Translations under genes and position numbers: made by a program | Notes under the pieces: model-generated | Database searches by the model: none | The model's input: only the letters and a program-made list of their open reading frames with translations | What the model was told of the DNA's origin: nothing | NCBI RefSeq assembly: GCF_001411555.2 | Contig: NC_049906.1 | Location: 996,781-1,060,780 of the forward strand | DNA length: 64,000 nucleotides | Origin: Juglans regia | Lineage: Eukaryota; Streptophyta; Magnoliopsida; Fagales; Juglandaceae | Direction: 5' to 3' | Part shown: positions 1 through 11,622 of the stretch, piece after piece | Layout: each line of letters begins with the position of its first letter | Numbering within the stretch: the stretch's first letter is position 1

Positions 1-25
1 AGTAAGACCCACATAATAAAAACCA

Positions 26-3000
26 CTAACTATACAAAAAAATGACCTCAAGAAGAAAGTGTACACTTTCTTGTGTCCCCATCACTGGATGTTGTCCACT
101 TTCTTCATTGACCATTATGGGAGTTTGTACATTTTCTTCCATCCTCATTTCCGATAGGCCGAGTTGGTTTTCAGTGCTTTCCAATGGTTCGGTGTCCAAT
201 CTATGCCTCTGACAACATAAAAAATAATTAGAGTTCAGAAGTAAGTAGAAGTAACATTAGGTAATAATGACAATAAATATGTAATAATGACAATAAATAT
301 GCTCCTACCACAGTGCAACTTTTTCCTTTATCTTTTCTCTTATTTGCAGTCTTAGTTTTAATTTTCTTCACTCTTTCCTTCATCTTGGACATCCTCCTCT
401 TACACGGGGGTCTTCCCTTGCCTCTGACAACATGGGGACTTAGCACCTTCTTGGAACTTCCTTCTGTGAATGCATCCACGGTACTTCCTCCAACATTGGA
501 ATCCGTGTTGGAGGGCTACGATGTGCGCCAAACCTCATTCATCGCATACAAGTTTGAAATAATTTCCTCAGTATGCCCATCGCACGAAACTGCATTTGTT
601 ATTACCTCATTGAAAGTTCTCAAAATACGTTTATACCTAACAGTTTCAGGTCTCTGATCAACAGCGTCATAATTGGTCGGAATAATAGTATAAGTCCGTT
701 TTATGTCTTTCCGCCACCGGTCTAATATGTACTTCTCTGGCAACTCACGGACTTTCTTAGCTGAAAAGATTGCAAGAATATGTCTACATATTACCCCTCG
801 CATCTCAAACAACCCACAAACACACTTCGCCTCACACTCGGCCTCATTAAAGTAAAGAGTATACGTAACCTCCTTGATGAAATCTTCAGCCTTTACTTGA
901 TCATCGACCGAGTAAATTGCGATTACTCCCTCCATTTTCTCGAAACGACAATGACAATATATCATTCCCATTATCTCTTGTTGAACTTCCTTAAATTTTG
1001 CATTTGTGTAGACATCTTGAAACTTCTTCTCAAGAGCCAAGTGTGATATGCAAGGAATGGTGAAGTTAAATGAATTGAAGTCAGCTTGGTTTTCGTTCTC
1101 AACTTTTTTCTTGAGAGCATTGTCGAACTGATCAACAAACTCTTTAAGGTTTGTTCTGGCATGCACGTAGCCATTGAAGAAAGCATTCATGCTCTCACTG
1201 CGTTGAGTTGTACTCATTCCAGCCCAGAACGAGTTCTTTAAATATACCGACACCCAAAACTCTTTTTCTGCATATAAGCTTTGCAACCATGCATTTTCAT
1301 GCAAGTTGAAAGTATCATTGAGGCTTTTCCAAGAATTCTCAAACTCCTCAATTGTAAGGGAGTCATATACACAAGATAGCAACTTACTTTTCAGACCACA
1401 TTTGTATTGACCATGTGAACCAAGTTTCTCAGGGACCTTTCGCAATATATGCCACAAGCAATATCTATGCCGCGTGTGCGGGAAGACAATGGCGATCGCA
1501 TTTTTCATTGCGCGATCTTGATTTGTAATAATAACATTCGGCGCTTTTCCATCCATGCAATCAAGCCAAGTTTTAAATAACCAAATAAACGATTCTGTAT
1601 CCTCACTTGAAATAAGGCCTGCACCGAAAAGGATTGACTGTCCATGATGGTTTACACCCACAAAAGGTGCAAATGGCATTCCATACCTATTTGTCAAGTA
1701 TGTGGTATCGAATGTTACCACATCTCCAAAGTAGTTGTATGCCCCTCTACTACGGGCGTCTGCCCAAAACACACTTTTCAGTCTATCATCATCATCTAAT
1801 TCCATGAGGCTGAAAAAACCATCATTCTTGTTTTGCATCCTTCTAAAATACTCAAACAGCGCTTGAGCACCACCTTTACCAAGACGCAGGTGTCGTGCCT
1901 TGTCAATATAGTTACGACAATCTTTTTCTCCAAATGGTACGTTCTCATACCCACCCGCTTCAGTCACAAGAGCATGGAAACTCTTATTCATCCGTATGCC
2001 AGCCTCATCATTAGTATCCAACACCCTCCTAACAGACTCGTTAACTTCTCTGTTGCATCTGAAAAACCTGGCTTTTCTTGGACTGAGCCCATGATTGTGT
2101 GTGTTAAATACAGATGTAACACACAGCTTCTCATCCTTTAACATGGCATTCATCCTTACCTTGCAGTCTGTCTTGCTTGTTGGCCGAGGCTTGGAGCCGT
2201 TTGACGACCTATTTCGTGCCTTGCCACCCCGAGCACATCCCACAGTGACATATTTCATAGTCCCATCTTTCTCTCTTTTACTCCTTTGTGTCATTATCGG
2301 AAAACCATATTGCTTTCCGTATTGTTTATAGTAATTCATTAACTCATCCTCCGACTCGAAGTGCATCCCTGGCTTTGGCTCCTCAGTGATATCATCCCCA
2401 TCAGTGCCAGCCTTTTTGGTATCAACCGTATTACCAAAAGAGGCAGTAGATTGCGCTTCAACCTCTATCGAGTCTAATGTGGCCTCACTAATTTCTTCAA
2501 CAGAGTTACTTTGCTGCACTTTATTTTCCTGTAAAATAGAAGAAAAAAGTATTATATGTAAAAATATGTTATGGATATATATACAAGACAGTGCATGTGG
2601 AGAATCTAAGACATCACCTCACTGCCACATGGATATGGGTTGGTAGAAGTTGGAGGAATAAATGTTGGTAAAGCCGAACAAGAGCTAGCAGCGACACTAG
2701 CGCTGGTTTGTACACTAGAACTGACAGCTACACTAGAGCTGACACTACTTGCGGAGCTAGACATGGGAGCGGAAGTAGAGATCCATGGGTGTTGCTATAG
2801 TTTTCGAAAAAAAAAATGTAAACATAAATAGTTAGACCAATATTCAAGTCTAACATTAACTACAATAAATACTCTAAAAAATGATCACCTGGTTGCTCCA
2901 TTGATATGGGTAGGCAGTTGGAGGAGGTCCCATCATTGGTATGGAGGAACTATACAAGGCAGCAGTGCTTGACGCGGGAGCGGAACTACTCAAGATAGCA

Positions 3001-3620
3001 GTACTTGACGCGGTAGCTGAGGTAGTGTTCCATTGGTTTTGCTGCAGTTTTCCATAAAAAAATTAAAGATAAATAATTAGACGAAATATTCAAGTTCAGA
3101 AAATTAAAGCACACTGACTGCAATAAATATTCCAAGACATTATCACCTAGTTGCTCCATGGATATGGGTAGGCAGTTGGAGGAGGTCCCGTCATTGTTAT
3201 GGCGGCACTTGACGTGGCAGCTACAGTAGAGCTCCATGGGTCTTGCTGCAGTTCTCCTAAAGATAATTAAAAATAAATAATTAGACCAAATATAAAAGTT
3301 CATAACATAAAATCCATAAACTACTTTACCATCCAAAGATTACCTGGTTGCTCCATGCATCTGGACTGGCACTTGGAAGAGGCACAAAAGGTGGTAACCA
3401 CGCATGAGGCACTGGACCGTAGTAACTTGGCATGTAATTTGGATGTAGTGGTCTTGATATGTCCTAACATATAGCAACATAATGTTAATCAACCCAAGTG
3501 GACAATGACTACACATAAAATAAACACATGACAACTGTTGAAAGATGTTTACAATACCTGCGTTGATGGATTGATGATAGGAGTTGTTATGCGGGATGCA
3601 TCTTCTATTTCTTTCTCCAT
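26..3620 (-). pseudogene. FAR1-related / MULE-type transposase-like gene, seven exons, two in-frame TAG codons
   Basis: Exon model on the minus strand: 3558-3620 (ATG at 3618-3620), 3344-3463, 3147-3245, 2889-3041, 2618-2794, 309-2528, 26-208. Every junction is GT-AG and phase 0, and introns are 89-105 bases. The big exon carries the FAR1 zinc-binding region, then a MULE DDE-type domain (TFDTTY near 1715, then TNQDRAMKNAI near 1510) and a SWIM zinc finger (CVCGLF then CRH, about 790-835). Such proteins are either DNA-binding transcription regulators of the FHY3/FAR1 family or Mutator-like transposases. The small 5' exons encode Ser/Pro/Tyr-rich sequence ending in WSNQ-like motifs. TAG codons lie at 3147-3149 (last codon of exon 3) and 516-518. 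Beyond 516 the same frame stays open into a basic GKGRPPCKRR tail and a last exon. It may be a pseudogene, may make a shorter protein, or may skip exon 3. Family is sure; function is not. Confidence 0.8.
2618..3463 (-). repeat. Tandemly duplicated exon-intron modules in the FAR1-type gene
   Basis: Four successive small exons (3344-3463, 3147-3245, 2889-3041, 2618-2794) end in related sequence: WSNQ, WSN plus TAG, WSNQ, and a diverged CGSE. Three begin after an acceptor with Gln-x-x-Trp. Their 3' parts share GPPPTAYPY. The introns between them also match, with a shared 'aataattagac' stretch, so the copied unit is exon plus intron, roughly 150-200 bases. All exons are multiples of three. Confidence 0.8.
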
Positions 3621-4530
3621 TTACCTCAACAATGAAACCAAGTGGGTCTTACTTTCAGTTCCTGTTTTACAAGTTCTATCACTATGAATGTTGTATTAAT
3701 TATGGAGATCAGTACTATCAAGTTTGATTAAAAAAAGAGATATATTTAATAGCAAGACAGTGCGTATCAATAGCCCCAGTGGCTTTCTTCTTTAATATGA
3801 ATCTCAAATCTTGCAATACCTTGTTCCTGTAAATGATTAAAAAAATGAAAAAGAAAAAAGGTCGACTAGCATTACGGTATGAGTTGATCGAATATGTCAA
3901 ATAAATCTGAATATTTGATATGAGTTGATCCACACCACTCATTTCTACTCACCTCAAATTCATACATGATGTCAAACTGGACTATGGAAAAAATGCATGC
4001 ATAATTGCACTTCCAAGTATCAAAGATCCCTATTTAGGTCATTAATTTTCAACATTAATCATTCATGAGAATACAAACAATGTGGCCAAAACTGCTACAG
4101 GAATTGCCTCAAACGACAAACGACAAACGCCTACCCTTCTTCTCTTATGGACCCAAAATCACACTAAACGCAGCAACTTGTAATATACACATTTTACAAA
4201 ACTGCTTCAACTACCGACAGATAGCAAAATAAGATGAAATCTCAAGAAAACAAGATGAAATCTCAGCAAAACAAGATGAAATCTCAGCAAAACAATAACA
4301 ATAAAAATTCGAAGCAAGATGAAAAAAAAAAGGGTTCTTACTTTGACAATGAAATCTCGGCTTGTTCTATTCGAAATCTCCCACTTGTTCTGTTCGAAAT
4401 TTATGGCTTCGAAGATGAGAAATTTTCAGTTCTGCCGCCCGCTTGACCTCTTCGAACTCTTCCTTTTGTTTCTACTTTCTATTCTCCCGCTTTCTTCTGT
4501 CCTGTTTTGCGTTTTTTTTAATTAATTAAT
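3621..4530. other. 5' flank of the FAR1-type gene; short tandem repeat
   Basis: No gene is supported here. At about 4231-4300 an 18-20 base unit (aagatgaaatctcagcaaaac) is repeated three times. The stretch may hold the promoter and 5' leader of the minus-strand FAR1-type gene; I could not pick a TATA box with confidence. Confidence 0.4.
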
Positions 4531-4532
4531 TG

Positions 4533-4605
4533 CTGACGTGGCAAAATGCCACGTCAGTGGAGTCCGCGCGCAGGCACAACGCTGTGCCTGCCTGTAGCAG
4601 GACTC
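4533..4605. repeat. Stacked perfect palindromes (possible transposon end)
   Basis: 4533-4543 and 4547-4557 are an 11-base perfect inverted repeat (CTGACGTGGCA, loop AAA). 4570-4578 and 4583-4591 are a 9-base perfect inverted repeat (GCAGGCACA, loop ACGC). The second hairpin is flanked by GAGTCC (4560-4565) and GGACTC (4600-4605). The block directly abuts the copia LTR-like repeat and lies about 0.9 kb upstream of the FAR1-type gene, so it could be the terminal region of that gene's Mutator-like element. Confidence 0.6.
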
Positions 4606-5541
4606 AAAGTTATTATTCTATTCCACTATGGAAAGAACCTCTAATTATATTAGTTAAAATTAAAGGATATATTTTTATGAATGTAAGAGAATTTTAATTT
4701 TTAGTTATTCCATTCACATAAATCTCTATATTTGAATAGCTATTTTTTCATTATATAGTAATAAAATAATATAAGATGAATTTAATTTTAATTATTCACA
4801 TCAAATCTCTACATTAGATTATACATTTATTTATTATATAGTAATGAATAACTAATAATTTCAAAAATATTTAATTTTTTAATTATTAATTTATTTAATT
4901 TTATCATATTTTACTATTCTACTTATTATATATTAATTAATAATCATATTCTTATTAAATTAATATATCATTAACTCAAATTAATATATTAATTTAAAAA
5001 ATATTTTAATTTTTTTAATTATGAAATTATTTTATTTTATCATATTTTACTATTCATAATATTATATATTAATTAGTAATTATATTCTAATTAAATTATG
5101 GATTAAAAATAGAAACTAGAAAGACATTGATGGAGACCTCGAGATAGAGAAACAAATGATATAAAATAGATTTGATGAATAAACAGTGTCTTTCAAATTT
5201 GGAAATAACTTTAAAAGTTATTATAGCTATATTCTAAATATTTGGAATATAACTATTCCAATGTGATACATTTTATAGTTCAATAGCTAAATTTTCATTG
5301 GATTTAATTTTTAACTAATCCAATGAGAGTGCTCTAACAACGTATTCTGCCTAATGAGTGATATATACAGAGATTATTCTAACAAACTAACTAACTACAC
5401 CTATAGTATTGTGCCAGCAAATAAAGTAACGTAAGTAAATAAAAGGAATAAAAGAATAACTAGTGTATACGACAATTATGTACAAGAAGCTATTGAAATA
5501 AAAACGACTAGTAGTTTAGTCTTGGCCTGTATCAATTAACA
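4606..5541 (-). repeat. Copia LTR-like repeat, low-coordinate copy, split by a foldback element
   Basis: Segments 4606-4644 and 5335-5541 match 6290-6486 (shared 'gttattattctattccactatg', 'acaacgtattctgcc', 'gtgtatacgacaattatgtacaagaag'). Read on the minus strand the repeat starts TGTTAA at 5541, directly after a purine-rich GGAAGGA tract, as expected for a 3' LTR. It is interrupted by the 690-base foldback element at 4645-5334. The low-coordinate end has no clear CA terminus. Confidence 0.6.
4645..5334. mobile_element. Foldback MITE, PIF/Harbinger-like, inserted in the copia LTR
   Basis: The AT-rich element ends in ...CCAATGAGAGTGCTC and is flanked by TAA on both sides (4642-4644, 5335-5337). 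Its insertion splits the sequence that is continuous in the other LTR copy at 6290-6486. The left end is shortened relative to the right. The same family occurs at 21187-21732. A 3-base TNA-type duplication fits PIF/Harbinger (Tourist) MITEs. Confidence 0.7.
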
Positions 5542-6235
5542 TCCTTCCACAAGATGGAGAATATAAATTTACTATTCCCATCTTTGATAAGTGTGCTTGT
5601 AGGAGATAAAATGGTAGAGCTTTGGTGAATGTACCAGCCAACTGTGTTTGAGAAGAGACATGAGCAGTAGTGACACTTCCTTCTTGAATTTTTTCTCTTA
5701 TCAAATGACAATCAAGTTCGATATGCTTGGTTCTCTCATGAAATACCGGGTTTGCAACAATCACTACAAGAAAACTGCTTATTTGTGACCAGTTAATTCC
5801 AGCGAAATGACTATTTACAACTCAAATGAGTCTATTTTAGTCACAAATAGTTTTTTTGTCACAATTAAATCGCCACAAAAACTTATTTTTCTTGTAGTGA
5901 ATGTGAAGGGCTGTCTGATTATCACAAAAGAGAATGGCAGCTTGTGGATGAGAAAAACCAAGGTGTTTGAGAAGATATCGAAGCCAAGTGATTTCTGAAT
6001 AGGTGGCAGCCATGGATCAATATTCGATTTCAGTTGATGATCTCGAGATAACCGTTTGTTTATTAGATTTTCAAAAAATAAGAGAGTTGCCTAAGAAGAT
6101 ACAATAATCTGTGTTAGATCAACGAAAGTCTGAGCAAGAAGTCCAATCCGAGTCACAATAAACCTTGAGTTGAAGTTGAGATGAAGAGACAAGTAAAATT
6201 TCTCTTACTGTCATACCATGTAAGATAACGTGAAA
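5516..6235 (-). pseudogene. Ty1-copia RNase H fragment, decayed
   Basis: Minus-strand translation gives the typical copia RNase H order: LQLKVYCDSDW (about 6160-6190), GYCIFLGNSL-like, SKKQTVSRSSTEAEY-like, EITWLRYLLKHLG (about 5950-6000), ILFCDNQTALH (about 5900-5935), then after an insertion NPVFHERTKHIELDCHLIREK (5690-5750) and the FTKALP tail (5615). In-frame stops occur near 6120, 6075 and 6022, and a 138-base foldback element sits inside at 5762-5899. The coding end overlaps the LTR start. Protease, integrase and most of reverse transcriptase are missing, so it is inactive. Confidence 0.85.
5762..5899. mobile_element. CACTA-type MITE (CACTACAAG ends) within copia RNase H
   Basis: The ends are CACTACAAGAAAA and its inverse TTTTTCTTGTAGTG. 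They are flanked by a 3-base duplication AAT (5759-5761, 5900-5902). The element interrupts the RNase H codons between CDNQTALH and NPVFHERT. Related copies lie at 18377-18514, 48760-48893 and 52508-52646. Confidence 0.85.
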
Positions 6236-6289
6236 CCAAGAACTTGCAGTCGAGCAAATGATTAAACTGAGAGCAAATTAATGGAGAAA

Positions 6290-6486
6290 AAGTTATTATT
6301 CTATTCCACTATGAAAAGAACCTCTAACAACGTATTCTGCCAAAGGGGTGATAGAGTATTCAAACAAATTAACTAACTACACCTATAGCATTGTGCCAGC
6401 AAATAAAATAAGGTAAGTAAATAAAAGGAATAAAAAATAATTAGTGTATACGACAATTATGTACAAGAAGCCATCATCAGTTAACA
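6290..6486 (-). repeat. Copia LTR-like repeat, high-coordinate copy
   Basis: It matches 4606-4644 plus 5335-5541 and starts TGTTAACTGATG at 6486 on the minus strand. About 30 bases present in the other copy are missing near this end. It joins directly to pol sequence at 6290 with no primer-binding site or gag, so an internal deletion must have removed the 5' half of the element. Confidence 0.55.
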
Positions 6487-7094
6487 TCATGAGGATCTTT
6501 TGCTTTCTCGTTCTATAATAACGTACGCTAATGCTTCGATTATGTCTCTTTTGAAATTCAATCAAAAACAATTCCATGAATTTAGCAGGTACGTACAAGC
6601 TGCAAAATGGCCCAGTAGTACTACTGCGGATGCATGTCTTTCTCTTTACGACATGGTTGAGTGGGACGTTTTAACAACTAATATTAGTCTTATACGTTAG
6701 CTAGGGAAAAAGCATCACCTTCCCCAACGTGTTTAAGAAGATAAAAATGACTGAAATGTGAGCCCCGGCATTAATGGGGGGGCATATAACAAGCAAGGCC
6801 ACTCGTTAAAAAAAGCAAAAAACCTTACCCCTCTTAACTTCTAAGATATCAATGTCAAAAGTCATTCAACTTTATCTTTGTCTCTAATATCTTTTTTTAT
6901 TTTTTCTTCTATCTAATAATTTCTCTCTCTCTTTCAATCGCATCACTAATCTCTCTCTTTCTAATCACTTTTGACGTATATGTTATTTTGTCTCTTCTTA
7001 ATTCCTTAGAACTAATTTGTAAATAAACCATGGTAATATTAATGCTGGATTCTCGAACATGCTTGATCAAGGCAATCTGGATTATTTTAATATA
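6487..7094. other. Intergenic, no gene seen
   Basis: Only short open frames and pyrimidine-rich stretches are present. I see no conserved protein, RNA gene or clear repeat. Confidence 0.5.
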
Positions 7095-7925
7095 CACTAC
7101 AACAGATAATGTCCTTTTTCATTTTAATATACACTACAAAATATAAAATAAAACGATCGTCTTAATATCATTTTTTTAAAATGTATTTTGAGACAAAAAT
7201 TACAATTTTATCTCTAAAAATATATTTTGAGAAGAAAATTTGCTCGACCGCTCAAACTGATTAGAACAACCATTTTTTCCTGTGACATCTTAATTTCATC
7301 CTCAAAAGATGCTTGAATGCCAACAAAAAAACGTTCGAACAGATATGTATGTTCGAACGTATTCTACTTGGGTGGTTGATTAATACTAGTCCGTTCGACT
7401 AAATAGACATGAGAGGGAATGTTCGAATAAATAAATTGATGATTGAGCATAAATTATATTTTTACAATTTTTCGGATTGAGTAAGCCATTCGAACGTATA
7501 ATGAAATAATCAAACGATTTGCCAGTTAAATCTGATCGAACAGTATATTGTGATGTTCAAATGGTTGTTTGCGATATATCATGTTCGAACGTTTCATGGA
7601 AGTTTGAATGGTTAATTATTTATTTTAACAAAAAATTTAAAACAAAATAGGCATTATTAGATAATATTTAAAAAAATATATTACAAATTGTTCAATACAA
7701 ATCAAACTAGTCATAAGTTTGAACTAAATAAATAAAATAGTACTAATAGTACTAACACTATAATACATATAGAGTTTTATAATTAAATCTCAAAATGTAT
7801 GCAAAACACGAAAATCAGTTGCTTGGAGGACTGAACTGTTGCATAAGCATTTACATTTGAAGTTGCATATCTCTCCTGAACACTTCTTGTTGTTTTTCTT
7901 ACTGTTTTATGCTCATATCCAAGTC

Positions 7926-8165
7926 TCATTGTTTTGCCAATTGAGCCTCTAACTTATACTGTCTTGCAGTCAATTCTTTGATCTTGAAATTTGCATTCTT
8001 TAACGCTATAGAGGTACTTGACGTTGAGGAAGAGCTAGAAGGCTTTACATAGAGACCCAAACCCCTCAAATATCCTGACCATTGACCTAGAATTTGTGTA
8101 AAAATTTCAACATCACTTATTGAGAAATTTTGATCTGAAGCAGCTTCAGCACATAGGGCAACCAT
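7926..8165 (-). pseudogene. En/Spm-type transposase C-terminal fragment
   Basis: The frame encodes about 79 residues: an acidic start, then ILGQWSGYLRGLGLYVKP, a Ser/Thr run and a coiled-coil-like Leu/Lys/Glu tail. The same order (SQVLGSHFGYLRDL, Ser run, charged tail) occurs at 14300-14539 in the next element. This is the tail typical of plant Ptta/En/Spm transposase-associated proteins. A TAA lies just upstream in frame, and the remaining domains are not visible, so it is probably a broken remnant. Confidence 0.6.
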
Positions 8166-8426
8166 TTAATACTACACACAATATAAAGAATTAATATCAT
8201 CACAAATATTCAGACGAAAAATTATAAGGTTCGAATGGTTGCAACAGAGATTCCAGACACGAAACAGAGATAAAACACAATCTCGAAAAACAATTCACAA
8301 TATCTCAAATCAATTTACAATGGAGATAAACACAAACAAATAGCAACTATATATACAAAACATGATGAACATACCTTCAATAAATTTCGAATAGCAACTC
8401 CAAACACTCCAATAAACACCTACACA

Positions 8427-8457
<31 letters not shown>

Positions 8458-9259
8458 AAAATCAATAATTTGTTTGGAAATTAGTTAATGTACAAGGTAG
8501 ATTAACAAAAACCATACATTTAATCAATACAAGTGTGCAACCCCCTTTGTAACGTGCATAGAATGAAGAATTGTGTGAAGAAAATTGAGGATTTTGGATA
8601 GAAAACGGAGACTGTGCGAAGGAGAAGAAAGAAAATGAAGGACTGACGGCGGGCTGGAACCGTTTAAACCTTTCATTTACTGTTGGAACATAAATATTTG
8701 GCGGTCGAACGTGAAAACATTTTAGCACTCATGTTTTCCTGTTTTAAAATTTTTCGTGAAAGCGTTCGAACGGTACTAAAGTACCTTTTGAACGTTAGTC
8801 CACTGCTCATTGATTGGCAGGATATTTTCCCGCCACTATTTCAGAGGCACTAAAAACTCTAGAAACTATTCTAACGTTTTTCTTCAAACGTTCAGTCGCT
8901 AATATAACCTTCGAACGATAAGTACATACCGTTCGAACGGTCATTACTAGATGTTTAATTATATTTATTTTTTACATTATATATATTAAGTAATAGTATA
9001 CTATAATATAGATATATATATTATACTATAATTTAGTAATGTAAAGTATCATATATGTTATAGTATAGTAAAGTATAAAGGAATAAATAGTATCATATAT
9101 ATTAGTAATCTATACTCTCATATATATATATATATAGTAATATATACTATCATATATAAAATATCATATATATTATAGTATAGTAAAGTATAAACTTAGA
9201 TATATAGTATTATATACTTTCATATATATTAGTAAAGTATTATAATATATTACTATTTT
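8166..9259. other. CACTA-element interior, AT-rich
   Basis: It holds an (AT)n tract at about 8428-8450, a further cluster of CGTTCGAACG-type motifs at 8705-8940, and TATA-rich low-complexity sequence at 8950-9260. No open frame here is convincing. Confidence 0.5.
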
Positions 9260-11030
9260 TTTTTTGAATGGAAAATATGAACTTCATTAACTTAAAGAAT
9301 TAGCAGAAACCTGCATACAGTCTAGTTGAATAATTAACTCAACAGGGTTTGGTTCTAACTCTAAAGAACTCTTAGCAAGATTATGAGCAAATTCATTGCC
9401 ACATCTTTTAACAAAAAACAACTCTCCAATTACCAAGATTTGAAAGTTGAGCCTTGGTATCACTAAGTATCATTCCAACTCCATCAACTCTATCCTTTTG
9501 CTGCTGAAGACCAAGAACAACTTGTCGTGAATCACCTTCCAAGATAACTAATCTCAGCCCCATTTCAAGTGCCAAACTAGTAGCAAAAAAGGCTTCCTGT
9601 GATTCTGCCAGCAGATGATCAAATAAACTAGGCCTTGAAAACTTCTTAGTAGCAAGAACCCGACCCTCATGGTCCCTAGCAACAATACCATACCCTGCTC
9701 TTCCCTTAGACTCAGATAAGGCAGCATCCCAATTAATCTTGACTTGACCAAAAGGAGGTGGAGCCCAACTCATATTATGTGATGTTGACACACTAGATGT
9801 AGCTTTAGAACCAAGCTGGACATCTTGAAACTAAGCAAGCAGTTCCCTAGCCTTATTAGTAAGAGCAGAAGGATGATCAAAAGATTCCTAAAAAATGAAT
9901 TGATTTCTTCTTTATCATATACTCCTGGCTGTAACTGCAAAAAGACCCATATCTTCCTGGTCACATATTGAAATCAGCCTCTTAACCAACTTTCTGAAGC
10001 TACCTGTTTTGATAGAACTTTTGTTAATCACTCTTGGCCCTTGACTCCACATATCCATGGCAGAAGCACAACTCCACAAAGCATGAGACACTGTTACTTC
10101 TTCCCTTAGGCAGATGTGGCATAAAGGTCATGAGTCAATAACCTTTTTCTTGAAGAGATTTAAATTTGTTGGCAAGGATTCGAGGCATGCTCTCCATAGA
10201 AAAACGTTTGTAGCATTGGGAATCCTGAACTTCCAGCATGAGGTCCACTCTAATTGCAGATATGTCCCAGCACAGGTCTAACCTTTATTCATGTTAACAT
10301 TCTCCTTTTGCAGTGTTTTGCAGATGATAAGCACTCCTTACTGAAAAAGATCCATCTTTGGTACCCAGCCATATCAATCTATCTCTAGAGCCAACTACGC
10401 TGATAGGGATTTTGTGTGCAACAACAGCTTCATCTTCCTTAAACATAGCAGCCACCAACTCCTTCTTCCATTGCTTGCCTTCAGCATCTATGAGATCTGC
10501 AACCCTTGCAGATTATGGTAGACAGGTTACGGGTGACTGAACCTTATAGCTGGTAGGAGTAGGTAACCACCTATCCTTCTAGATTAAAGTATCTGCTCCA
10601 TTACCAAACTTCCAAAAAGATCCTCTCTCAACTAAATGCCTAGCAGCACAGATATTCCTCCACATAAAAGAAGGCCTCGAGCCCATCTTAGCATGAAGGA
10701 AATCAGTTGAAAGAAAACACTTTCTCTTCAAAACCTATGAAGCCATAGAATTAGGATGTTGTAGGATCCTCCATTCTTATTTAACCAATAAAGCCAAGTT
10801 AAAACTTTCCAATTCTCTAAATCCTAATCCTCCAACAGCATTAGCTTTCCCCATTTGTTGCCATGAAACCCGGTGAACTTTATTCTCCTGTTGTTGCTGA
10901 CCCCACCAAAATTTGTGCATGACCCTGTTAAGCTCTCTAGGAAGGTCTTTAGGCAATTTATAAACCCTCATACAATATTGTAACATACTAGTCATGGATT
11001 TAGAGTATATTGGTAAATCTTCTAGCAAAT
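9260..11030 (-). pseudogene. L1-type LINE remnant: RT tail, zinc-binding domain, RNase H
   Basis: On the minus strand, 10777-11028 gives the end of a LINE reverse transcriptase (KFWWGQQQQENKVHRVSW, then GGLGFRELESFNLALL). About 10100-10700 gives the zf-RVT region (LCHICLREEVTVSHALWSC near 10130). 9408-9791 gives RNase H (VKINWDAALS, then LEGDSRQVV). A T-run at about 9263-9272 is the complement of a poly(A) tail. Several stops break the frame and the 5' part is missing, as is usual for 5'-truncated LINEs. It sits inside the CACTA-like element, so it is younger than it. Confidence 0.85.
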
Positions 11031-11569
11031 TTTATATTTATTTATTTTAATAATTTTTATTATAGTTTTGTTGAAATTACTAGAGTTTTTGTTTTATCAT
11101 TATTTCTAATAATTATTACTAGATTTTAGAGTTTTGGTTGAATTTAAATTTTGTTCTTCCTATCCTCACCCGTAAGCTTCATCCCTATCTTTCAAATTTG
11201 TAATCCTAACCTCATACTCATTCTCATCCCTAAATTGGAAAATCCGAGTCCTAATAGGAGACCAATTCACATTAGAAAATCCTACCATATATCCTTCCCA
11301 TCGTCTATAAAATCTCACAAAAAATCTCTATTTTTAAACACACGAAAATTTGAGGAAACTCACTTGTGCATAAGCCTTTTACTCTGTCTAGCAGCCACTG
11401 CAGCTTCCATCCCAGCAATCAGCAACCACCGTAGCAAACCACCCTCTCCTCGGTCACAGAAGCCGCCGACCAGCGCTGCCCCATCGAGCCCACTCCCTTC
11501 CGATAAGCCCACCGCCGTCGTCCACCAGTTCTCTCTCTTTCTCTCTTTTGTTTCGACATAACAAGATCT

Positions 11570-11622
<53 letters not shown>

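Noticed and set aside
313..657. 114-codon plus-strand frame
   Set aside because: It is antisense to the FAR1-type coding exon and has no domain.
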